DNA of 64,000 nt from Candidatus Peregrinibacteria bacterium. Lineage in GTDB: Bacteria > Patescibacteriota > Gracilibacteria > UBA1369 > LOWO2-01-FULL-3. Positions within the stretch are counted from its first letter, which is position 1, and each line of letters opens with the position of its first letter. The stretch is taken from NCBI GenBank assembly GCA_018654255.1, contig JABILX010000001.1, positions 62,001-126,000 of the forward strand, in the 5' to 3' direction. Below the pieces are notes generated by a model, which saw nothing but the letters and a program-made list of their open reading frames with translations, did no database searches and had not been told where the DNA came from. Of this stretch, positions 35,291 to 43,541 are shown in pieces. The position numbers and the translations under genes are program-made.

Positions 35291-35538
35291 AAATGATGAT
35301 ATTTAACTTCGGTTAAGTTTCACTCACTTGGCACCGATTCCCTTCTCATTCACTTCGGTGTTTGAGACCTGAATCACCGTTCTCTCATTAGACTTCGGTC
35401 TCATGTTTGGACACCGTCCTCTCGTTAAACTTCGGTTTGATGTCTGGACACCCTCCGGTATTCCTTCGATCACTTCGGTGATCAGAGACGTACCCTTGAA
35501 GACAAGCTCCTATGTTTTACACTGGAGCTTGTTTTCTT
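35291..35538 (+). ncRNA. Candidate structured small RNA with five cUUCGg hairpins
   Basis: An RNA of about 248 nt with five hairpins, each closed by a C(UUCG)G tetraloop. They are ATTTAAC/GTTAAGT (35301-35318), CTCA-tt-CAC/GTG-tt-TGAG (35345-35366), CAT-t-AGAC/GTCT-c-ATG (35386-35405), CGTTAAAC/GTTTGATG (35423-35442) and GATCAC/GTGATC (35468-35483). The stems differ completely in sequence while the loop and pairing are kept. The middle units recur every 38-41 nt, each followed by a linker around GGACACCGTCC or GAATCACCGTTC that can itself form a small hairpin with a CACC-type loop. A promoter precedes and a Rho-independent terminator ends it. There is no ORF of note inside. No known RNA class is recognised. 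Confidence 0.78.
35502..35538 (+). terminator. Rho-independent terminator of the UUCG-array RNA
   Basis: ACAAGCTCC (35502-35510) pairs with GGAGCTTGT (35524-35532), followed by TTTTCTT. It lies about 50 nt before the convergent glycosyltransferase stop. Confidence 0.85.
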
Positions 35539-35567
35539 ATATGCGAAAAAAATCGCCACGCCAAAAT

Positions 35568-35611
35568 CTCCCGAACTTAACCACCCCTTTTACTTAAGTC
35601 CGAACTTAACT
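35568..35611. repeat. Dispersed 42-nt repeat, full copy
   Basis: ACTTAA (35575-35580) pairs with TTAAGT inside the element, and the same TTAAGT can instead pair with the following ACTTAA. It overlaps the last codons and stop of the glycosyltransferase on the minus strand. The copy at 52050 differs from it mainly at paired positions. Confidence 0.7.
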
Positions 35612-37389
35612 AAAAACTTGTGTGCCCGATCACCGATCGCCGCAGACCCCCTGGCCACCGAACCCCTGGCCGCCCCAGAACCGCCTCGCCCAAGCCCATC
35701 ATCAGCAACCCCAGCTCCAATCGAAAATTTCCCAAGCCACTTATTGAAAGGTTTCATCACACGATCGTAAGCACAATAACTTTCCAAATACTTTCGTCCC
35801 TTCGAACCATAATCCTTTCGTCGAGCAGGATTCGAATACAATTCCAAAATAGCATCACGCACTCCTTCGATAGAGCCACTAGCAACGCCAAGGCACGCCC
35901 CAAAACTTCCCATCCCATACGACAATTCAGTCCCAAAAGTCGAAACGATAGGTAGCTCAAACTTCATCATCTCAAGCAACCGATTCCGAGATCCAGTCAG
36001 AGTGTCGAGACATCTTCGATCAACATTGATCCCAATATCAGCCTCCCTATATAGATAAGGAATATGTTTCGCCGGCACCCATCCCAAAAACTTAAATTGA
36101 TCCTTGAACCGCGAAAGCCCAACCATCTCTTTGAAATTCAAATAAGTCTTATTTGCTCCCTCGCTCACAGAAGCCTCCGATTTAGACAATTCAGACAAAC
36201 CCCCAGTCGAAACAAAATAAATCTCACGCGTCCGATTCAGTCCCGAGCCACGCCGAGCACTAGAACCACCTCCACCTCCACCTCCAGCTCCCGACTCCGA
36301 ACCCTCGTCAGCCCCAGCGACAGCTGCCATCGCAGCCTCAACGCCTTTAAACAAAGTCTCTTCATCCACCCAAGCCGAATAACTTCCAAGCCACAAAATA
36401 ACAAACGCATTCGAAGGAATATCAGCTCCACTATAAGACGACGGTCCTCGGAAATATCTCAAACCAGAATCCTCAACCTCCTCAAGACCTCCAGCCGACC
36501 AAGCTCTGTCCGCAGACGGTGAGTTACGAACCGTGCGTACAATTTTTTCAATCCGATCCGACTTGAAATCTTCCAAACCATTTTCAATCGTCACAACAAA
36601 CTCGCGATCAAATTCATAAGCACCCATCTTTTTCATCATCGCCAATTCTCCAACTACAGTATATTTTTGAGCTTCAGACACGACCGAAATAAAATCCGCA
36701 CGAGCCAGTACATTTTCCTCAAGCCGTAAGTAGCTGCCAAGCCTTCGATCATTTCGCGTCTTGTAAGCGTCGATTTGAGCCTTTGCCATAGTCCAACCCG
36801 CCATATCCGCCCAAAACACACAATCAAACCTCATACGACTCAAAACATTACAAACATCCAAATTCACTCCAATAATCACATCGGGTTTATGCTCATCGAT
36901 GATCGATTGCAAAGTCCCATATAAAGAGGAGTCGTTTTCAGAAATCTGATGATGAATAAAATTCGCACCATATTTATAATCTTTTCTTAATAAACTTTCT
37001 CGGGTCACTTTTGCGTCAGCGCCAGCTCCAGAACCAGCCGCCCCGTCCGAGCCGCCATCCGCAAACCCAAGCGATGCTTGTGTCCCAACCTCAGGTTCCA
37101 GATCTTCATCGTCATAACAATCATCCACAGCGATCGTAACCAATCTCAAATCAAGTCCACTTCGAGGAACCATCTTCGATAAAACACGCCCGTTCCTAGA
37201 TCCATCTTCACCTGCCGAGCTGCCGGCCATCGAGCCGCTGGTCGAACCAGCAGCCGAACCATTCGTCATTCCTCCGGTCAACGCCTTTACAAATTGCCAA
37301 GTACGCAAACCTTCAGAAGGTCTTTTTTTTACATTGTCATCCGGCAACGGAGCATTCCCCACAAGCAGCACTCTTTTCATTTTGGTCAA
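35590..37389 (-). CDS. Glycosyltransferase (GT4-like) with Gly/Ser-rich insertions
   Basis: A 599-aa GT-B-like protein. The C-terminal donor domain shows FKFLGWVPAKHIPYLYREAD, VDRRCLDTLTGSRNRLLEMM and a tail KDYGSKGRKYLESYCAYDRV typical of group 1 glycosyltransferases. The fold is interrupted by low-complexity, GC-rich insertions: Ser/Gly/Ala/Met near residues 40-65 and a run of Gly and Ser near 370-385, plus a Gly/Ala/Ser tail. The 3' end contains a copy of the dispersed 42-nt repeat, which supplies the last codons. A minus-strand promoter (TTTACA, 18 nt, TATAAT) lies upstream near 37420. Substrate unknown; a surface-glycan role is likely. Confidence 0.8.
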   Translation of the reverse strand: MTKMKRVLLVGNAPLPDDNVKKRPSEGLRTWQFVKALTGGMTNGSAAGSTSGSMAGSSAGEDGSRNGRVLSKMVPRSGLDLRLVTIAVDDCYDDEDLEPEVGTQASLGFADGGSDGAAGSGAGADAKVTRESLLRKDYKYGANFIHHQISENDSSLYGTLQSIIDEHKPDVIIGVNLDVCNVLSRMRFDCVFWADMAGWTMAKAQIDAYKTRNDRRLGSYLRLEENVLARADFISVVSEAQKYTVVGELAMMKKMGAYEFDREFVVTIENGLEDFKSDRIEKIVRTVRNSPSADRAWSAGGLEEVEDSGLRYFRGPSSYSGADIPSNAFVILWLGSYSAWVDEETLFKGVEAAMAAVAGADEGSESGAGGGGGGGSSARRGSGLNRTREIYFVSTGGLSELSKSEASVSEGANKTYLNFKEMVGLSRFKDQFKFLGWVPAKHIPYLYREADIGINVDRRCLDTLTGSRNRLLEMMKFELPIVSTFGTELSYGMGSFGACLGVASGSIEGVRDAILELYSNPARRKDYGSKGRKYLESYCAYDRVMKPFNKWLGKFSIGAGVADDGLGRGGSGAARGSVARGSAAIGDRAHKFLVKFGLK

Positions 37390-37781
37390 TTAAGGCTCTA
37401 AAAAACACACTGAACCAATTATAAAACAAAAATTAGGAATATGTAAATACCCAAACACTCAAAATCCCAAACAACAACAACGAAGCAAAGTCAAACCCAC
37501 CATCTATTAGAAAAATCCAAACCCAAAATCACAAAACAAATCGAAAAAAGTCAACCACCAAAACAAAAAGCATAACAAAGACACAACACGAAAATATGTC
37601 ACCTAGAAATACGAAACATTGAACCCCTCATCTAGTTGTATTTTGCGAACGTCTCGCTAGGAATTCTAACCTGAAAAACACAATAAAGTCGCGTAAACCT
37701 AGGTACATGCGCGACCAAAATAGCGCAATTATGAACAGGATAAATAATTGACGCTAACAGGTACATTTGGTAAATTTCCCG

Positions 37782-37809
37782 TTGACCTGAATTGTACTAG
37801 CAATATAGA
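37782..37809 (+). promoter_or_regulatory. Distal candidate promoter of the S-layer gene
   Basis: TTGACC (37782-37787), 16-nt spacer, TATAGA (37804-37809). Another possible pair, TTGACG (37748-37753) and TAAATT (37771-37776) with a 17-nt spacer, lies just upstream. The stretch 37390-37740 is AC-rich and shows no gene. Confidence 0.5.
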
Positions 37810-37965
37810 CGCGATAGTCGAAAAAGTGGCTTGTGTAAGCCAAAAATACGCACAAAGGGGATCAGTAAAAAGCTGTTTTTAACAGCTCATATGCTGTAAT
37901 AATCCGCGAAATACCGCTTGTAGACTAACAGAACTAAAATCGCAGAATACGGAGTAGACACAAAG

Positions 37966-37994
37966 TAGACATACGAAACCTTTATATATATAGA
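37966..37994 (+). promoter_or_regulatory. Proximal candidate promoter of the S-layer gene
   Basis: TAGACA (37966-37971), 17-nt spacer, TATAGA (37989-37994). Transcription from about 38001 gives a leader of roughly 274 nt. Confidence 0.55.
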
Positions 37995-38000
37995 TCTTTG

Positions 38001-38274
38001 ACAACTAGGGGATAAGAGCGATGCTCGCCGGCGGTGAGCGAAAGGAAGAAATAGAGTAAATAGATGTAACCAATGCTTCGCACAGCATGGATGTGCGATC
38101 ACGAGATTCAGTCATTGATAGCTGACTCTAGTGATGGATGGCCGCAAGGCCGATCCAATTAAAGGTTTCCTTACCTTTATCAATCAGTTTTATTCCTCGT
38201 TCCGTTTAACAAAAAACAGAATAAAACTTTAATATATATCAAATATTCAAAAATTATCCTTAACCCGCGAATTT
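38001..38274 (+). promoter_or_regulatory. Long structured 5' leader of the S-layer mRNA
   Basis: Successive hairpins are GCTCGCC-ggc-GGTGAGC (38023-38039), CC-a-ATGCT/AGCATGG (38070-38090), AGTCA/TGACT near 38110-38127, GGAT-GGCC-GCAA-GGCC-g-ATCC with a GNRA loop (38136-38156), and AAAGG/CCTTT (38161-38178). The last 60 nt are AT-rich and open, with TTAACCC 14 nt before the ATG and no Shine-Dalgarno. It probably stabilises a very abundant mRNA. Confidence 0.65.
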
Positions 38275-41200
38275 ATGGACAGTATTCGTAGGGCAATTGC
38301 GACGTTTTCGATCGTTGCAATTCTCTCGTCATTCGTGGTGTCAACGGCTTCAGCAGCTTCTTTTGGAGATGTTGCAGCAGACGACTATTACTACGACGCA
38401 GTTGAGTCGCTAGTAGCAGACGGAATTGTTGACCCAGGTGACACTTATAATCCGGCAACTGGTCTGACCAGAGCTTTAGCAGCTAAGTACCTAGTAATGG
38501 GTGCTGGTTGGGAGGTAACAACTCACACTGAAGCTACTTTCACAGACGTGCCAACAACTCATCCACAATTTGACCTAATTGAGACCGCTGTTGATCACGG
38601 TTTCATGAACGGATATGGTGGAGACCTAGCAGGAATGTTCGGTCCTAGCGACGTTGTAAATAGAGCAGATTTCTCAAAGATGGCTGTTGCAGCTTTCGAA
38701 CTTCCTGAATACACTCCAGCTACTGCAACTTTCTCAGACGTAGCAACTGACGCATACTACTTTATGTCTGTTGAAACTGCTGCTAAATACGAAGTTGTTA
38801 GTGGATACGGAGGAGCTATGGCTGGAATGTTCGGACCTGCTGATACAATCAACAGGGCTGACGGAGCTATGCTAGTTAACAACGCTCAAACAGCTGATCT
38901 TACAGAAGATCCTGCTGATGACGGCGACGACGACGATGATGACGAACCAGATACAGTTTACGAAGGTGACCTTGAGGTTACTCTTTCAGATGACTCTCCA
39001 GATCCAGATACACTTCCTAACGGAGCAACTTCAGTTCCTGTAGCTAAGTGGGACTTCACAGCAGGTGATGGTGATGCTGAACTAGATAGACTTATTGTTC
39101 ACACATATGGTGTAACATCTCTACCTACAACGCACAGCCTTTACATCTACGACGGAGTAGACAGGCTAACATCAGGAAAGAGTGTAAACAGCTCTACAAA
39201 CCAAGTAACTTTCAACAACCTAGGTATAGAAATTGAAGACGGAGACACTTTGACTCTTACTTTGAAACTAGACACAGGTACTGTTGCAACTTCAACAGAA
39301 GCAGCTTTCGAACTGGAAGATGTTGATGCTGTTGACGCTGGTGACGCTGAAATCGACGGAGACTTCCCACTTCGAGCAGGAGTATGGACTCTCTCTACAA
39401 TTTCTGCAGGTACAGTTCTTATTGAAAAGAACGGTACAATCACAAGCCCAAAAGTTGGAGAAGACGACGTTACAATTGCTAAGTTCAAAATTGGAGCTTC
39501 CGTAGAAGCAGCAGAAATTGAACAAATTGGACTTCTTATAACAGGTACAGTCTCAAACGATGCAGTTGAAAACCTAGAACTTTATGTTTCTGGAGAAGAT
39601 GATCCAATTGCAACAGTTGATGGTTTGAACGCAAAAGACCTAGCTGTATTTGTACTTGATACTCCTTACGACATCGTGAAAGGAGATACAAAGAGCTTCA
39701 CAATGAAAGGCGACTTCAACACTGGTCGTTCAGCTGACACTGTACTAGTATACGTTGACGAAACTACAGACATAGTTGCGATCGGCGGAACATACGGTTA
39801 CGGAATGGCGGTAACAACCAATACTGCAACTTCAGGATACGATGGTGTGACAAATGCTTGTACTTCAGCTGCTGGAACATGTTCTTACTCTGTTCTAGAA
39901 GGAGGAGACGTTACTGTAACATCTTCAGGTCCTTCTGCGGATGATGTTGGTATAGGTGAAGACGATGTAGTTTTGATGAACTTCTCAATCACATCTGTTT
40001 CAGACATCACAGTCAAGAACTTGCCAATAATGTTGATGACAAATGGATCAGGATATGGTGATGATGGGTTAATCTCTGATGGTTTAGATGATGGAGCTAC
40101 TACTACTACTGGTGATGCAGCTAATTATACAGACATCAAGATTATCAACGTAGACACAGGTTCTACATTGATGGGACCAATCGACTCAGACGTATTGAAT
40201 ACTTCAGCTTACGCAGGAACAGTAGCTGATAATACAGATGATGATGGTTTCTACCTATTCACAGACGAATTCGACATGGATGCTGGTGAAGAGCTAAACC
40301 TAGCTTTGACAGTTGACGTTGCTAATCTTGCTGGATTAGCTACAGGTACAATCTACGGAGCTATACAGCTTGGAGGTACGTACCCACAAATGAAAGATGT
40401 GAATAACAAGACAGTTACAAATTCTTCATCTCTTGTTCCTACGGCAAGTATCACAGGTAAAACAATGACTACTGCTTTGCCATCTCTTACAACAGCTTTG
40501 GCTGCTGTGCCAGTAGCAGGGGCTACAACACAGGTTAAGGGTCAACAAGATGTAGAGTTCGTAGGTATCACTGCATCATGTGGGGCTGCTTCAGATTGTA
40601 AACTTACCGACATTGCTTTGGTAGGATACTACGACACAGATGATGATCAAGTTTTCGCTGCAGGAGTAGAAACACAATACGTTAACGCTTCTGTAGGTAG
40701 TGTATGGATTGTAAACGGTGACGGAGAAGAAGTTGCACCAGCAAAAGCCGTTCAAAGTGATGGAGCTGTTACTTATGACAGTCTTACTTATGAAATGGAA
40801 GCAGGTGAAACAGACATCTTCTACGTAATGGGAGATCTATCTTCTAATGCTGTTGCAACTGACTACGTTGCATTCAGTATGATAACTGCAGGAATATCTT
40901 TTGAAGATGACGATGGTACTACTAGGACATCTACAGGTGCTGTAAATGGTACTACTGATGCAACAACATATGTTCTTATGTCAGCTGGAGGTTCATTGAC
41001 AATTGCTGTTGACGCATCTACTGCAAAAGAAGATATCGTAATCGCAGGAGCTTCAGACCAAGAAATTAGTAAATACAAGTTCACTACTACTGACGAGCCG
41101 TTTACCGTTAAATCTCTATCGATTAACGCTAGACAAGCAGTCGCAGGAACAATAGAGGATATTGACGCTGCAGACCTTGGTGCTTACGATAACAACATTT

Positions 41201-42825
41201 CTTCTATTACAATTTCTTATGTAAATAGTGATGGAGATACAGAAACTAAGTCAGGTTACTTGAGTAGTGGTACTGCTGACTTCTCAGGAATGGACATGTT
41301 CATCGACAAAGATGATGATGCAGTTCTAACAGTTTACGCAGACCTAAATACTATCTCAAATGGTGCTACACAAGCAGAATACGTAGACCTGAATATTGCA
41401 TTCAACGACTTCGAAGCTCTAGCAGAATCAAGTGGTGGAACATACAACGCTGACAAGCTTGATGAGGATGTTGCTGCAACATCAGATCTAGATTTTGGAA
41501 CAATCACATGGATTGATTCAGCTTACGACACAGATACTGAAACTACGACAGGAGCCTTAGGAGCTTCAATGGCATTGAGTATCGACACAGGGACAGTAAC
41601 AGGACTGCCCGTTGGTACATTATTGTTCATTGATGCGGGTGCGACAGGTGCTTATGTAGACACTGCTGATTCTCTATTCGTTACAACTGCTGCATGGAGC
41701 ACAACAGTTCCAACAGTAACAGTTCTTGGAAACGATGACGCAACTCTAGCTACTGGTTTGAACGTTTACTTTGCACTTCCAGGTACAGGTTACCTAACTG
41801 CGGCTAAACAAATGCACGTTTACGAAACTAAACCAACTGTAACTCTTGCAACTGATTCTCCATCAGGAGACGTTTCTATGAGTTCAGCTGACACAGTATT
41901 CAAATTTGTTGTGGCAGCTAACGCTCAAGAAAAAGTTCAGATCAGACAAGAATCTGGTACCCTAAGATATGATGCTGATACAGATAACTGGGCAACCGTT
42001 GGAATGGCAGTTAGTATTAGTACATCAGTATTGGCAGAAGGTACTGCATCAGTCACTGCAACTGAGGATGCAATTTCAGCTGACACTGATTACGCATACT
42101 ACGACACAGGAGCAGCATCAGCAGGTCTTGAAGGTTACGCATCTGTTAGCTTCTGGGTAAAGAGTACTGCAGCTAAAGCATCTGGAGACATACAGTGGTG
42201 TATGGACGGTGCTACAGACATGACAGCAGCGTGTGATGAGGTCCTTGAAATAGGTGCTCTTACTGCTAACACATGGACTTATGTAACACTGGCATGTAGT
42301 GCCTCAGTATGTGGAAATTCTGGTACTAGATACATCGGTGTAAACATCGAAGCTAATCCGGATAATAACAACGTAATCTACATCGACGATATCAGATTCC
42401 ACGCGGCTACAGATATTAATGACAAGATCAGAGTTACACTTGCTTCTGATGCAAGTATGACTACTACAGCAGATAACATCCGAGCTTTATTGAAAGAGGA
42501 TGGTTCAACTGTAGCTGAAGGAGGTATCAATATGTCATCAGCTTCGGCAGGAACTATTGATTTCTTCCCATACACTACAGACTACACAGACATTGATATT
42601 GAGAAAGGAGCTTCAAAGACCTTCTCTGTAGTTTTGAACACTTCTGAACTTATAACTGATCAAGCTGGTGTTGACGACAAGTTGACTCCAAGTATCCTAC
42701 TTGGAACAGCAACTAACGGAACAGTATCAGACGGAAGTTTCAAATGGTATGACACTAATGCACAGGTTACATGGCTTGGAAAAGTAAGTAACTCAACATT
42801 CAATGGTGATACATTGAAGTACTAG
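38275..42825 (+). CDS. SLH-domain S-layer protein
   Basis: A 1516-aa exported protein and probably the main surface-layer subunit. A signal peptide (about 1-30, ending VSTASAAS) is followed by three SLH-like repeats (about 30-205, each with FxDV near the start and an INRAD/VNRAD-type motif) that would bind cell-wall polymer. A poly-Asp linker comes next, and then roughly 1200 residues of beta-rich, Thr/Asp/Gly-rich repeats. A carbohydrate-binding or laminin-G-like module lies near 1270-1380 (SVSFWVKSTAAKASGDIQWC, IYIDDIRF). Codon choice favours gct/act/gtt endings compared with neighbours, consistent with high expression. It has several upstream promoters, a structured leader and a strong terminator. 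Confidence 0.85.
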   Translation: MDSIRRAIATFSIVAILSSFVVSTASAASFGDVAADDYYYDAVESLVADGIVDPGDTYNPATGLTRALAAKYLVMGAGWEVTTHTEATFTDVPTTHPQFDLIETAVDHGFMNGYGGDLAGMFGPSDVVNRADFSKMAVAAFELPEYTPATATFSDVATDAYYFMSVETAAKYEVVSGYGGAMAGMFGPADTINRADGAMLVNNAQTADLTEDPADDGDDDDDDEPDTVYEGDLEVTLSDDSPDPDTLPNGATSVPVAKWDFTAGDGDAELDRLIVHTYGVTSLPTTHSLYIYDGVDRLTSGKSVNSSTNQVTFNNLGIEIEDGDTLTLTLKLDTGTVATSTEAAFELEDVDAVDAGDAEIDGDFPLRAGVWTLSTISAGTVLIEKNGTITSPKVGEDDVTIAKFKIGASVEAAEIEQIGLLITGTVSNDAVENLELYVSGEDDPIATVDGLNAKDLAVFVLDTPYDIVKGDTKSFTMKGDFNTGRSADTVLVYVDETTDIVAIGGTYGYGMAVTTNTATSGYDGVTNACTSAAGTCSYSVLEGGDVTVTSSGPSADDVGIGEDDVVLMNFSITSVSDITVKNLPIMLMTNGSGYGDDGLISDGLDDGATTTTGDAANYTDIKIINVDTGSTLMGPIDSDVLNTSAYAGTVADNTDDDGFYLFTDEFDMDAGEELNLALTVDVANLAGLATGTIYGAIQLGGTYPQMKDVNNKTVTNSSSLVPTASITGKTMTTALPSLTTALAAVPVAGATTQVKGQQDVEFVGITASCGAASDCKLTDIALVGYYDTDDDQVFAAGVETQYVNASVGSVWIVNGDGEEVAPAKAVQSDGAVTYDSLTYEMEAGETDIFYVMGDLSSNAVATDYVAFSMITAGISFEDDDGTTRTSTGAVNGTTDATTYVLMSAGGSLTIAVDASTAKEDIVIAGASDQEISKYKFTTTDEPFTVKSLSINARQAVAGTIEDIDAADLGAYDNNISSITISYVNSDGDTETKSGYLSSGTADFSGMDMFIDKDDDAVLTVYADLNTISNGATQAEYVDLNIAFNDFEALAESSGGTYNADKLDEDVAATSDLDFGTITWIDSAYDTDTETTTGALGASMALSIDTGTVTGLPVGTLLFIDAGATGAYVDTADSLFVTTAAWSTTVPTVTVLGNDDATLATGLNVYFALPGTGYLTAAKQMHVYETKPTVTLATDSPSGDVSMSSADTVFKFVVAANAQEKVQIRQESGTLRYDADTDNWATVGMAVSISTSVLAEGTASVTATEDAISADTDYAYYDTGAASAGLEGYASVSFWVKSTAAKASGDIQWCMDGATDMTAACDEVLEIGALTANTWTYVTLACSASVCGNSGTRYIGVNIEANPDNNNVIYIDDIRFHAATDINDKIRVTLASDASMTTTADNIRALLKEDGSTVAEGGINMSSASAGTIDFFPYTTDYTDIDIEKGASKTFSVVLNTSELITDQAGVDDKLTPSILLGTATNGTVSDGSFKWYDTNAQVTWLGKVSNSTFNGDTLKY

Positions 42826-42880
42826 TAATTACCTTATGAAGATTACAGTGTAAGAATAAGAGTATAGCGAAAATATAAAA

Positions 42881-42911
42881 AACCCCACTCATCCGAGTGG
42901 GGTTTTTTTTT
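42881..42911 (+). terminator. Strong terminator after the S-layer gene
   Basis: CCCCACTC (42883-42890), ATCC loop, GAGTGGGG (42895-42902), then nine T. Confidence 0.93.
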
Positions 42912-42938
42912 GTAAAAAAAAAGAGATACAGGTATAAT
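42910..42938 (+). promoter_or_regulatory. Promoter of the TPR lipoprotein gene
   Basis: -35 TTGTAA (42910-42915) overlapping the end of the terminator T run, 17-nt spacer, -10 TATAAT (42933-42938). The leader of about 23 nt contains TTTAACC. Confidence 0.7.
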
Positions 42939-42967
42939 CACCAAGAGATAATTTAACCAAAAATAAA

Positions 42968-43516
42968 ATGAAAAAAACAATTCTCACAATGGTTTGCATA
43001 GGGCTCATAACTCTTACAGGATGTACAGGTTCTAAATGGACAAAAGACATTTCGGCTATGCCAGAAGAACAAAAAGCACAACATCTCGCAGCAGTAGAAG
43101 AAAAACTAACAATTATTGATGAAGTCCCCACTGACAGTGGCGCTCACTTTGAACTAGCTTTTCATTATGAGGCATTAGGAGAATACAAGGATGCAGTGAA
43201 AATTTACAAACAAACATTAGAGTTAGATCCAGGACACATTGTTGCTATGAACAATGTGGCAGGAATTTATGAAGAAGTAGGTGATTACGAGGAAGCAGCT
43301 ATGTACATAAAAAGGTTGTATGAACTAAGACCAGCAATCCCTGAAGTAATAAAAGACACAATAAGAATCCTTCTCAAAGCAGGAGAAACAGAGAACGCCC
43401 AGGCCGCTCTGGAAAATTTCGCTTCGATAGCAAGCACCCAGGGCTCTCAAGAGATGAATGATATTGCAAGCGACCTATTCAAGGAAATTGTTGACTATAA
43501 AAATAACAACAAATAA
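42968..43516 (+). CDS. TPR-repeat lipoprotein
   Basis: A 182-aa lipoprotein: MKKTILTMVCIGLITLTGC gives a classical signal with lipobox LTGC and Cys19. The mature part holds two to three tetratricopeptide repeats (AHFELAFHYEALGEYKDAVK, VAMNNVAGIYEEVGDYEEAA, and a weaker third), which normally mediate protein-protein contacts. It lies between the S-layer gene and the Kazal/SLH gene, so a role in assembling or holding the surface layer is plausible but inferred. Confidence 0.85.
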   Translation: MKKTILTMVCIGLITLTGCTGSKWTKDISAMPEEQKAQHLAAVEEKLTIIDEVPTDSGAHFELAFHYEALGEYKDAVKIYKQTLELDPGHIVAMNNVAGIYEEVGDYEEAAMYIKRLYELRPAIPEVIKDTIRILLKAGETENAQAALENFASIASTQGSQEMNDIASDLFKEIVDYKNNNK

Positions 43517-43541
43517 TTAATCTTTTAAACCCCCACCTCCT

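Noticed and set aside
35291-35538. UUCG array as a CRISPR or as stacked terminators
   Set aside because: Repeats are not identical and are not separated by unique spacers of constant length. Only the last hairpin has a T run. The repeated feature is the fold, not the sequence.
37887-38102. Minus-strand 71-codon frame in the S-layer leader
   Set aside because: It lies across the hairpin-rich leader, has no promoter and an implausible composition (His/Ser/Tyr-rich).
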